Part shown: positions 49,475 to 57,537 of the stretch, piece after piece | Layout of the letters: the number at the start of each line of letters is the position of its first letter | Position numbering within the stretch: position 1 is the stretch's first letter | Source: Youhaiella tibetensis | GTDB taxonomy: Bacteria > Pseudomonadota > Alphaproteobacteria > Rhizobiales > Devosiaceae | Assembly (NCBI RefSeq): GCF_008000755.1 | Contig: NZ_CP041690.1 | Coordinates: 1,675,260-1,739,259, forward strand | Length of the DNA stretch: 64,000 nucleotides | Direction: 5' to 3' | Made by a program: the position numbers and the translations under genes | Notes under the pieces: model-generated | What the model was told of the DNA's origin: nothing | The model's input: only the letters and a program-made list of their open reading frames with translations | Databases searched by the model: none

Positions 49475-51206
49475 AGTCCTGGGTGCTCTGCTGGGAGGAA
49501 TAGATCTGGACGTATTCCGGTGAACTGGCGAGGAGGTCCCGATGAGTGCCGCTGGCGAGAAGCTTGCCCTCCATGAGCAGGACGATCTGGTCGAAATCCT
49601 CCACCGGCGCGATCTTCTGGGTGACCGAAATCAGGGTGATGCCCGGGTAGTTGGCCCGCACATTGGCCAGGATGCGCCGCTCGGTCCGGGCATCGACGCG
49701 GGCCGTGAAGTCATCGAGCAGCAGCACCTTCGGGTCGAGCGCCAGCGCCCGGGCGAGCATGATGCGCTGCTTCTGGCCGCCCGAGAGCGAGGTGCCGCGC
49801 TCCGAGATCACGGTGTCGAGGCCGAGGGGTAGGGTAGCGATGAAATCGTGCAGTTCGGCCGTAGCGATCGCCTTGGCGAGGCTGGCGTCATCGACGGTCT
49901 TTGAGAAGGCGATGTTCTCGCGCAGCGTCAGGTTGAACATGACGCTGTCCTGGAAGACCAGCCCGACCTGCTGGTGCAGGGACTGCTTGTCATAGGCCTC
50001 TATCGGGACACCGTCATAGGTGACGGTGCCGGCCTCGGGCGTGATGAGCCCGGTAATGGCAAAGAGCAACTGCGTCTTGCCCGCCGCGGTCGGCCCGATC
50101 ACCGCCGTGCGCGTCCCCGCTGGGGCGACAAGGCTCACGTCATCGAGCACGACATGCTGCCCGTAACGGACGGTGAGGCCGGTCGCGGCGACATCGCCGC
50201 TGATTTCGGTAACCAGCGTTCCGGCCGCACGCGGCTCGGGCGCTTCTAGCACTCCGACGATCCGGTCGTAGGAGGCGGTGGCCTGCGCCACCACGTTGCT
50301 CATGAAACCGATCACAAGGATGGGGAAGATGAGGATGGAGAGATAGGCATTAAAGGCGGTGAAGTCGCCCAGCGTCATGGCACCCGAGATGACGAAATGC
50401 CCGCCCAGGGCCACGATGGCGAGGGTGGCGAGGTTGGTGCAGAAGGTGATCACCGGGATCAGGGCCGCAAAGAGCCTCAGGATCGACATGCCGATGCTCA
50501 TGGCCTGCCCATTGGCGGCCAGGAACTTGTCGTATTCGACCGCCTGCGAGTTGAGAAGACGAATGAGCGAGGAGCCCAGGATGGACTCGTTGATCACCCG
50601 GTTGAGCCAGTCGATGGCCTCCTGAGACTTGCGGAAGAGTTTCCGCACTCGCCCCAGCACGTAATAGAAGGTGACCGCGATAACGGGCACCACGCAGAGC
50701 ACCACCAGCGCCAGCCGCCAGTTCAGGAGCAGCAGCAGCGTGCTCGCGCCCACGATCAGGAAGAACGACGAAACGATCGAGGCGATGGCCTGCGACACGA
50801 AGGACTTTATCGCATCCACGTCCGAGGTGAGGTTGGTCAGCAGCCGGGCAGGGGACGTGCGCTGCACATAGGCGAAATCCTGCGAGGCGATCTTGCCGAC
50901 GAGCCTCGTCCGCAGGTCGCGCGCCACCCGTTCGGAGGTAAAGGTCTGGAAGACCGCTTGCCCATAGGCGAGGACGAATATGCCTGCGGCCAGCGCGCTG
51001 AACTCGATAACGACGCGACTCAACGAAAGGTTGGAGGACCCGATGCCGTCGATGGCAGCCGCGATGATGCGCGGCCCGACAAGGTTGAGGCTGTTCGCGC
51101 CGATGGTCAGCAGCACCAGCCCGGCGATCCAGGGCCAATAGGGGCGCAGCAGATCGACGATGCTGCCTTTGCGAGGGGCAGGAGACGGCTCGGGACGATC
51201 GGTCAT
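49458..51206 (-). CDS. Heterodimeric ABC exporter subunit with degenerate ATP site
   Basis: 582 residues: six membrane spans (about 25-320) and a nucleotide-binding domain. Walker A is GPTAAGKT at 371-378 and the signature LSGGQ (474-478) is canonical. However, the catalytic Glu after Walker B is Asp (D498-D499), and the switch His is Gln530 in SVTQKI. With the weak signature of the partner this makes one degenerate and one complete ATP site. ATG at 51206 follows GGAGATG; upstream in-frame sequence is not protein-like. It is divergent from a LuxR-type regulator. Confidence 0.9.
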   Translation of the reverse strand: MTDRPEPSPAPRKGSIVDLLRPYWPWIAGLVLLTIGANSLNLVGPRIIAAAIDGIGSSNLSLSRVVIEFSALAAGIFVLAYGQAVFQTFTSERVARDLRTRLVGKIASQDFAYVQRTSPARLLTNLTSDVDAIKSFVSQAIASIVSSFFLIVGASTLLLLLNWRLALVVLCVVPVIAVTFYYVLGRVRKLFRKSQEAIDWLNRVINESILGSSLIRLLNSQAVEYDKFLAANGQAMSIGMSILRLFAALIPVITFCTNLATLAIVALGGHFVISGAMTLGDFTAFNAYLSILIFPILVIGFMSNVVAQATASYDRIVGVLEAPEPRAAGTLVTEISGDVAATGLTVRYGQHVVLDDVSLVAPAGTRTAVIGPTAAGKTQLLFAITGLITPEAGTVTYDGVPIEAYDKQSLHQQVGLVFQDSVMFNLTLRENIAFSKTVDDASLAKAIATAELHDFIATLPLGLDTVISERGTSLSGGQKQRIMLARALALDPKVLLLDDFTARVDARTERRILANVRANYPGITLISVTQKIAPVEDFDQIVLLMEGKLLASGTHRDLLASSPEYVQIYSSQQSTQDYELQA

Positions 51207-51370
51207 GTCTCGGCATCTCCTGGATTCGCCACAGCCTACAACAGGGGGCTTCCACCCCGTCAACAGGCGCCTCGCTGGTCGCGCACGATCGCTGGCTATG
51301 TGTGACTTCTGGCGGCATTGACCCGATTTCAAGCCCGTTGATAGGTTTCGCCCGCAAGAGGCAGGAATTC

Positions 51371-52510
51371 ATGACGCTCATCACACAGCTCAGCAGGCTG
51401 ACCGATCTGGCCTACGACGCGGCAGAAGGCGGCAGTTGGGAGAGCTTCCTGGCGGCCACGGCGTCTGTGTTCGACGTCGAACAAGCCAACCTGATGACCG
51501 ATGTTCCCGATAGCGGCAGTGGCCGCCCCCTCGGGCAGGAGCATAGCTGGGGCGCGCTGCCCAGCTCCTGGTATCCGGATCCGAGCAACGACCAGCTGAT
51601 GGAGCGCACCTGGCGGCTGCCCCGCGGCCGCATCGCGGTGATCCAGCGCCTGGCGGAAAGCAACGAGCACGCGCTCTCAGAGCACTATCGCACCTTCCTG
51701 GTGGAAGCGCGGCTCAACCACCTGGTGCTGGCCCTGGTGCCGCAGACTCGCGGGCGCGTGGCGTTCTTCAGCCTCGTGCGCACCGTCGACCAAGCGCCGT
51801 TCTCACCCGAGGAAATCGAGGCGATCGAGGGGTTGATCCCGCATATGCGGCGCGCATTGCGACTGGCCGGCGAGCGTTCGGCCCCGCCGCGCAAGAACCT
51901 TTTCGAGCACAGCCCGTACGGCCTCGTGCTTCTCGATGAGGAGGGGCAGAGCCTGGCTGTCAACGACCTGGCGGGCGAGCTGCTGACCAATGGCGACGGC
52001 ATCTGGTCCCTCGGCAGCAGCATCAATATCGCGGGCGTACGAGACTTCCCGGCCTTCGTCGCTTCGCTTCTCGAGAGCGGTCCCGACTTCGCGCCGGCCG
52101 TCCTGCGTATCGAACGCAGGAAAGCAGAGCAACCGCTGGCCGCCATCGTGGCCCCTGCACCGGCGGAGTGGAGCCAGGTCGGCGGGCGTCCCGCCGCCGC
52201 GGTCCTCGTGCTGGGCGACCCGGAGCAATCGAACAGCCCCGAAGCGGATGTGCTGGTCGCCCACTATGGCCTGACGCGCAGTGAGGCGCGCCTCGCCGTG
52301 ATGCTGGTCGAAACCAGAACGCTCAAGGCTGCCGCCGCCCGGCTTGGCATAGCGGCGGAAACTGCCCGGCATCACATCAAGTCGGTCTTTCACAAGACCC
52401 GTACGCACAGCCAGGCCGAGCTGGTCCGTCTGCTCGTGCGTCACCCGACGGCCTTGTTCACCCCGCTTGGGGGGAGCCGGCCCTCGATCCTGCTTTCTGC
52501 CAAAAGTTGA
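51371..52510 (+). CDS. LuxR-type helix-turn-helix transcriptional regulator
   Basis: 379 residues. The C-terminus (about 310-370) is a LuxR-type DNA-binding domain: LTRSEARLAVMLVE, LKAAAARLGIAAETARHHI and KSVFHKTRTHSQAELVRLL. The N-terminal 180 residues may form a sensory domain, and residues about 180-270 look PAS-like (HSPYGLVLLDEEGQSLAVN). The ligand is unknown. The ATG at 51371 follows AGGCAGGA; an upstream GTG at 51302 would add 23 residues. It is divergent from the exporter genes across 164 bases and may regulate them. Confidence 0.85.
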   Translation: MTLITQLSRLTDLAYDAAEGGSWESFLAATASVFDVEQANLMTDVPDSGSGRPLGQEHSWGALPSSWYPDPSNDQLMERTWRLPRGRIAVIQRLAESNEHALSEHYRTFLVEARLNHLVLALVPQTRGRVAFFSLVRTVDQAPFSPEEIEAIEGLIPHMRRALRLAGERSAPPRKNLFEHSPYGLVLLDEEGQSLAVNDLAGELLTNGDGIWSLGSSINIAGVRDFPAFVASLLESGPDFAPAVLRIERRKAEQPLAAIVAPAPAEWSQVGGRPAAAVLVLGDPEQSNSPEADVLVAHYGLTRSEARLAVMLVETRTLKAAAARLGIAAETARHHIKSVFHKTRTHSQAELVRLLVRHPTALFTPLGGSRPSILLSAKS

Positions 52511-52516
52511 TCGGGC

Positions 52517-52720
52517 TCAGGCCAGTTCGCCCACCGGTACCCCGGACTTGAGCGCCTGCAGGCGCTTTTCCATCGCGTCGCTCTCCTCGGCGCTGAAGCG
52601 ATTCCAGCGAAAACCTTCGATGATGGCGTCGATCTCGGCGCGTCGCTGCTCGTAGGCCTCTTCGGTCTCGCCGGCGACTTGCGGTACCTTGTAGCGTACC
52701 CAGCTATAGATTGCAGGCAT
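52517..52720 (-). CDS. Small hypothetical protein
   Basis: 67 residues, charged and probably helical, with EEAYEQRRAEIDAIIEGF followed by a second amphipathic segment. No family recognised. The amino-acid pattern looks protein-like, but the ribosome site is poor. It converges on the LuxR-type gene with 6 bases between. Confidence 0.5.
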   Translation of the reverse strand: MPAIYSWVRYKVPQVAGETEEAYEQRRAEIDAIIEGFRWNRFSAEESDAMEKRLQALKSGVPVGELA

Positions 52721-52795
52721 GTGCCGCTCGTTGTGCTTGGGGGAGGAACTCCCAGCCCTAACGAGATCGGCAGCGGCAGTAGTGACCCAAATGGG

Positions 52796-53575
52796 TCAAT
52801 TCGTCGGAGCGGGATCGTCTCCGGTGTTGGCGGCTTCGATATTGGCGCCTGAAAGGTCGGCCCCGGTCAGCCACGCCTGGAGCATGCGGGCGCCGTCCAG
52901 GTCCGCGCCGGCAAGATCTGCGTCGGTGAGGCGCGCATATCGGAAGTCAGCGTCATGGGCGACGACCCCCGAAAGGTCCGCCGAGATCAGACGCGCCTCA
53001 TAGAAGACGGCCCGCGAAATCTCGGCCCTCGCGAGGCTCGCCTTGCGCATGTCCGCCTTGAAGAAGCGCGTACCGGTGAGCGTCGCGCCCGCCAGGTCGG
53101 TGCCGACGAGCACGGCTTCGTCCGAAAGCCCGCCGGTCCAGACGGCGTTTCCCATCTTGGCACGCGAAAAGTCGGCGTGCTGGGTGCGCGCCTCGGTTAG
53201 ATTTGCCCCTTCCAGCGTCGCGGCGGAGAGGTCCGCCTGGTAGAGCAGCGCGCCCTCGAGGTTGGCGCCAGTCAGATCAGCGAACTTGAGGTCGGTGACG
53301 TTAAGATTGGAGCCGACGAGATTGGCGTTCCGCAGATTGGCGCGGGTCAGAACGGCGCGGTGGAGCACGACGTCAGAGAGGTCGGCGCCTTCGAGATTGG
53401 CTCCGGTCAAGTCGCGACCCTTGAGCCTGGCGCCGTGGAGGTCACACCCGGGGCAGTCATTGGTCGTGCCGGCGAGGAATGCCGCACGGTCTCCGGTCTC
53501 CGCCTGCGCCAGGGCAGGCGTAAGCAGGGCAGTGAGCGCGAGCGCTACGAGCAGCGAAAGGCTAGTCCTGGGCAT
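52796..53575 (-). CDS. Secreted pentapeptide-repeat protein
   Basis: 259 residues. A signal peptide of about 24 residues ends in LAQA. A CPGCDLHGARL segment, with a Cys pair, starts a long run of A(D/N)LxX pentapeptides (about residues 45-245) that should fold as a right-handed quadrilateral beta-helix. Such repeats serve as protein-binding surfaces; no catalytic role is expected. Its start overlaps the upstream secreted-protein gene by 14 bases, placing it in the PQQ dehydrogenase cluster. Its specific partner is unknown. Confidence 0.85.
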   Translation of the reverse strand: MPRTSLSLLVALALTALLTPALAQAETGDRAAFLAGTTNDCPGCDLHGARLKGRDLTGANLEGADLSDVVLHRAVLTRANLRNANLVGSNLNVTDLKFADLTGANLEGALLYQADLSAATLEGANLTEARTQHADFSRAKMGNAVWTGGLSDEAVLVGTDLAGATLTGTRFFKADMRKASLARAEISRAVFYEARLISADLSGVVAHDADFRYARLTDADLAGADLDGARMLQAWLTGADLSGANIEAANTGDDPAPTN

Positions 53576-54305
53576 TTTCGACCACCGTGATCGAGGGATC
53601 GAACATCTCGAAACGCGCCGTGCTTTCATATTGGCCGCCCTTGCGGACCTGATTGGTATGGGGATCGATCGCCGTTTGGCCGCGGCGATGGAGGAGGCGC
53701 GCCTTGACGCTCAGAGCCAGCCCGTCCTCGGACCTGGCCGTGCAATCCTGCTTGACGAAGCGGTTGCCGACCGGGGTTTGTCCGTCGGTGGCCGGCAGCT
53801 CCTCGCACGTCCAGCGTCCCGTCCCGAACTTGCCCTTGAGGTAGATGGCGAGCGTGTAGGCGGAGCGCCGGTTGCGCAGGCTCGTGCGGTCGTCGCTGAC
53901 GGCGCGCACGCCCCGCAGGACCCCGCCATCGTCGAAGAGCGCCGAGATGATCACCGGGAATTCGCCGATGCTGGTCCCGGCATAGCGCTCGGCCACCGGC
54001 GCGACCTGCATGGCCAGCGCCCAGTATTCGACTTCGTCATCATAGCGGAACTGGACTTCGTGGAGGCCTGAGGCGTCGGCCGGGCAGGTGGCGAAGTCCT
54101 TGAAACCCTTGAGGGGAGTGGACGGAGGGCCGCCATCGGTGCCGCAGGCAAATTCCTGGAAGTCGGCCGGTTGCTCGGCAACCGGCGCCCCCACCTTGAG
54201 GCTCCAGAAGTCGGAGCGCTGCGATGGGGCTGGCTGTGCCCACGCCAGACCGGGCGCGGGCACGAGCAGGGCGGTGAGGAGCAAGCCCGCGAGTGCCTTG
54301 TGCAT
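53562..54305 (-). CDS. Secreted protein of unknown function in PQQ dehydrogenase cluster
   Basis: 247 residues. A clear signal peptide (MHKALAGLLLTALLVPAPG) is followed by AWAQ. Four Cys residues in the mature part (EFACGTDGG, FATCPAD, WTCEELP, KQDCTA) could form two disulfides, as expected for a periplasmic protein. I do not recognise the family. A GTG at 54332, overlapping the cytochrome stop by 4 bases, would add 9 residues; the ATG at 54305 gives the cleaner signal peptide. It is linked on both sides by overlap or short gaps to the cytochrome and pentapeptide genes, so it likely helps the same periplasmic system. Confidence 0.75.
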   Translation of the reverse strand: MHKALAGLLLTALLVPAPGLAWAQPAPSQRSDFWSLKVGAPVAEQPADFQEFACGTDGGPPSTPLKGFKDFATCPADASGLHEVQFRYDDEVEYWALAMQVAPVAERYAGTSIGEFPVIISALFDDGGVLRGVRAVSDDRTSLRNRRSAYTLAIYLKGKFGTGRWTCEELPATDGQTPVGNRFVKQDCTARSEDGLALSVKARLLHRRGQTAIDPHTNQVRKGGQYESTARFEMFDPSITVVENAQD

Positions 54306-54328
54306 TTTCAAGCTCGCCACTTTGCCGC

Positions 54329-54850
54329 TCACTTGTAGGCGTTACACACCGGCTTCTTGCCGTAGTACTTCTGGCATTCTTCCAGGGTCGGCTTGTCGGA
54401 CTTGCCCACCAGCTCGGTCTGGATGTACGCGACGAGGTCATCGGCCTGGTCGGACGTCATGGGCTTGCCCTTGTGCGGGGTCATGCCTTCGGCGGCCGCC
54501 GCATCCATGCCGTAGCAGCGATCGTCGGTGTAAGCCTTGGGGTCGTGGCTGGGCATGTTCGTACCCGGCCGGCCGCACAGGATGGTCTCCTTGAGCACGG
54601 CATCGTCCATGTCGATGCTGCGCAGGGAGGGACCATCGGGGTTCTCGCCGATCTTCTGGCCGTTGCCGGCCCAGCCGTGGCAGCCGGCGCAATCGGAGCC
54701 CTTGAATACCTTGAAGCCGGCATCGACCTGGGATTGCTCGTAGGTCGCCTTTGCGTCCTGGGCGGACGCGACGCTGGAAACTGAACTTGCCGCCAGGACG
54801 GCTGCCGCCGTCATCGCGGCAACGCGGATGATTTTCGCGATGCGCTGCAT
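54329..54850 (-). CDS. Periplasmic c-type cytochrome, likely electron acceptor of the PQQ dehydrogenase
   Basis: 173 residues. A signal peptide ends at ASA (residue 30). The single haem site is C54-A-G-C57-H58, and the probable axial Met is M99 in GTNMP. Four further Cys (92, 112, 159, 169) suggest two disulfides. The segment TILCGRPGTNMPSHDP is similar to small cytochromes that accompany PQQ alcohol dehydrogenases (MxaG/XoxG-like role); this comparison is from memory. It starts 61 bases after the dehydrogenase stop, and AAGGAAC precedes the ATG. Confidence 0.88.
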   Translation of the reverse strand: MQRIAKIIRVAAMTAAAVLAASSVSSVASAQDAKATYEQSQVDAGFKVFKGSDCAGCHGWAGNGQKIGENPDGPSLRSIDMDDAVLKETILCGRPGTNMPSHDPKAYTDDRCYGMDAAAAEGMTPHKGKPMTSDQADDLVAYIQTELVGKSDKPTLEECQKYYGKKPVCNAYK

Positions 54851-54911
54851 TTGAGTTCCTTCTGAACGGGAAATGCGGCGGGTGGCGCCCGCCGCATTCG
54901 AGATCTTCCGA

Positions 54912-56639
54912 CTAGAGCGAGAAGACGTAGAGGGTGGACGCCTGCTGGAAGTTCGCCATGGACTTGGCGTTCTCGTCCTTGGCACGCGCCGGGTACTTCT
55001 CGAAGTTCATGCCCACGCCGCCCGGGCCGACGGCCACGGCGATGTACTGCTTGCCGTTGATCTGGAAGGTCATCGGCGGAGCGTCGATCATGGTGCCCAC
55101 GTTGAAGGTCCACACGCGCTCCAGGGTCTCGTCATCGAGAGCATAGAGATCGCCATTGGCGCTCGTGCCGAAGACGAGCCCGCCCGCGGTCGAGAATGCA
55201 CCGCCCTTGGGGGCAGAGGTGAGGTCGAGCCGCTTGGCAACCTTGCCGGTGGCCGTATCGACGGCGCTGACCGAACCGGTCAGGTACTCGTCTTCGGGAA
55301 TGGCGGCCTGGTTGAACGCGCAACCCTGGATCGCCAGGCCGTAGACCAGCTTGGTCCGAGGGCTGTAGGTCGTCGGGAACATGTTCACGCCGCCCTCGAT
55401 GAACGGGCAGTAGCTTTTGTCGGCGCCTTCGGTGGTGAAGACCGAGGCATCGAGGCGTGTTTCAGGCAGGTAGGTCTGCACGCCGCCGTTGGGCGTGTAT
55501 TCGACCGGCTTGCCGGTCTTGGGATCCAGACCCTTGGTCCAGGTCACGCGGTCCACATACTGCTCGCCGTTGACATAGGCGCCGTTGGTGCCGTCCAGGT
55601 TGTAGAAGAAGCCGTTGCGGCCGAAGTGGCCGAGCAGGAGCTGATCTTCGCCATTGACCTTGGCGTTGTAGAGCTGCTGGCTGCCGACTTCGTCGAAGTC
55701 CCAGCTATCGTTGGGCGTGTACTGGAAGTGCCACTTGAGCTTGCCGGTATCGGCATCGAGCGCCACGGTCGAGTTCGAGTAGAGGTTGTCGCCGGGGCGC
55801 TCCTTGGGCGAATAGGCCGGGTAGGGCTGGCCGATACCCCAAACCAGTTCGTTGCGCGCCACATTGAAGGAGCCCGTGACCCAGGTGGCCGAGCCGCCGG
55901 TTTCCCAAGCGTTGTTCTCCCACGTCTCGTGGCCGGCTTCGCCTTCGCCCGGGACGGTATAGAAGGTCCAGATCAGGTCGCCCGTCTCCGGATCGCGCGC
56001 TTCCAGGCGCCCGCGCATTGGGCCATCGCCACCGGCCGGGCCGATGATGATCTTGCCGTTGATGGCCAGCGGGGCCATCGAGAAGTACTCGGCCGGGTTC
56101 TGCTGGGTCTCGACGCGGAACTTGACCTCGCCCGTCTCCTTGTCGGTGGCGATGAAGGCGCCATCGGGGCTGAGCGAGTAGATGTTGTTGCCGTAAAGGG
56201 CGACGCCGCGGTTGTTGAGGATGCCGGTGGCGAATTCCGGATCGGTCTGCGGGTCCATGATCCAGTTGATGAAACCGCGATCGCCCTTGGTCATGTCGAT
56301 GCGATAGACGCGGCCCCAGCCGTCCGACATGTACATGATGCCGTCTTCGACCAGCGGCGTGCCCTGAAGCGAGGACGAGAAGCTGCCGGCGCCGACGCTG
56401 GGCGGAGCGAGCGGAACCGTGAAGGCGACCTTGAGGCCCTTGACGGTGTCGCGGTTGATTTCGTCGAGCGGGGAGTAGCGGTTGCCGTCATAGGTCCGGT
56501 TGTTGGTCAACCAGTTGCCGGGCTCCGGGTTGAGCAGGCGCTCATAGGTAACTTCGGCGGCCGAGACCAGCGTGGTCGTCGACAGAAACGCCAGGGCCAT
56601 GATGGCGCCTTTGCGCTTCAGGTGCTGCAATGCGGTCAT
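54912..56639 (-). CDS. PQQ-dependent alcohol dehydrogenase-like quinoprotein with unusual active site
   Basis: 575 residues. A signal peptide ends near SAAE (residue 29). The eight-bladed propeller shows repeated W motifs such as TGKLKWHFQYTPNDSWDF. There is no C-terminal haem domain, so electrons must leave through a separate cytochrome, encoded next. By hand alignment the metal-ligand Glu is E184 and the catalytic Asp is D314. The extra Asp typical of lanthanide-dependent XoxF enzymes is D316. The usual ligand Asn appears as Gln271 (GIGQP), and the usual adjacent Cys-Cys pair is T138-G139. AGGAGAA precedes the ATG. The substrate is unknown; no PQQ synthesis genes are in the window. Confidence 0.88.
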   Translation of the reverse strand: MTALQHLKRKGAIMALAFLSTTTLVSAAEVTYERLLNPEPGNWLTNNRTYDGNRYSPLDEINRDTVKGLKVAFTVPLAPPSVGAGSFSSSLQGTPLVEDGIMYMSDGWGRVYRIDMTKGDRGFINWIMDPQTDPEFATGILNNRGVALYGNNIYSLSPDGAFIATDKETGEVKFRVETQQNPAEYFSMAPLAINGKIIIGPAGGDGPMRGRLEARDPETGDLIWTFYTVPGEGEAGHETWENNAWETGGSATWVTGSFNVARNELVWGIGQPYPAYSPKERPGDNLYSNSTVALDADTGKLKWHFQYTPNDSWDFDEVGSQQLYNAKVNGEDQLLLGHFGRNGFFYNLDGTNGAYVNGEQYVDRVTWTKGLDPKTGKPVEYTPNGGVQTYLPETRLDASVFTTEGADKSYCPFIEGGVNMFPTTYSPRTKLVYGLAIQGCAFNQAAIPEDEYLTGSVSAVDTATGKVAKRLDLTSAPKGGAFSTAGGLVFGTSANGDLYALDDETLERVWTFNVGTMIDAPPMTFQINGKQYIAVAVGPGGVGMNFEKYPARAKDENAKSMANFQQASTLYVFSL

Positions 56640-56895
56640 CCAACTTTTCTCCTGAGTGCTCGGATGCATGGCCGCTATATGCATCCGGCCCGGATAAGTT
56701 CGAGATATACCCTCCATTAGTTATTCTTAGTGGGGTGCCCGCAAACACCCGTGAACGTTGGCGATTTCGCGCCTCGTTTGCGCGCGAGAATGTGCCGGCC
56801 CGCGCGGGCAGGACGCATGGCCGTGCCTTGCGATCGCCGCTTTTTGTCGATGCCGGAGGCACCGCAGACGGTCGTTTCTTGTGGAATCGCTGCGG

Positions 56896-57249
56896 TCAGG
56901 ACCGGCCGGCGGCCTGCGCCCATAACGCTGCCGTTTCGGCGATCTCCTCGGCCAGATGCTCGAGGCTTCTCACCTTGTCGAGGAAACGACTGTCATTGGC
57001 CGCGGCATGGGAAAGCGCCTGCCCGGCGAGGGCCAGTTCCTCGCGGCACTGGCGCACCTTGAGCGCGAGCAGGTCCAACTGCTCGCGCATTGCGCCATCG
57101 AGATGGGCATGCCGGGTGACCATCTCGCGAAGCTTGCGCGCCTCGCTATGCCACTCTCCGACCGGTACGCGGATATTGCTCAGGCACAGCGCGATCTCGC
57201 GCTTGATTTCCTGATCTCGGCTTTGTCTTTTCTTTTCGCTCACAACCAT
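56896..57249 (-). CDS. Hypothetical small coiled-coil-like protein
   Basis: 117 residues, highly charged and helical from end to end (for example EARKLREMVTRHAHLDGAM and VRSLEHLAEEIAE). No family recognised. ATG at 57249 without a clear ribosome site. It could be part of the leftward cluster, but 256 bases separate it from the dehydrogenase gene. An opposite-strand frame at 56956-57264 is less protein-like. Confidence 0.5.
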   Translation of the reverse strand: MVVSEKKRQSRDQEIKREIALCLSNIRVPVGEWHSEARKLREMVTRHAHLDGAMREQLDLLALKVRQCREELALAGQALSHAAANDSRFLDKVRSLEHLAEEIAETAALWAQAAGRS

Positions 57250-57537
57250 AAGTCAGGCCGGTGAAAATGGGGGCCACCAAATTTCACCGGCCCGCTCCTC
57301 CTCGAGCAATCCCGAGGGGTGGCGCACCACGCCGGCCGAACTGCGGAGGCTGGACGGCGGCTGCGCCACGCCGCGGGATAGCGGCCAGCAATATTGGCAG
57401 CGGCCACGCGGAACGGCATTTAACTTTGACATGTCGGCGCCCCCAATTTCGCGCCGCACCAGGGAGGTATTCGAGCGGCGCGCCTTGGGTTACAGTCCAC
57501 CCATGCGGTAAGTCTGTTTTCGCACCACGGGGGTGGC

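Noticed and set aside
56956-57264. Plus-strand 102-codon frame opposite the coiled-coil gene
   Set aside because: Less protein-like than the minus-strand frame, and it overlaps that frame almost completely.
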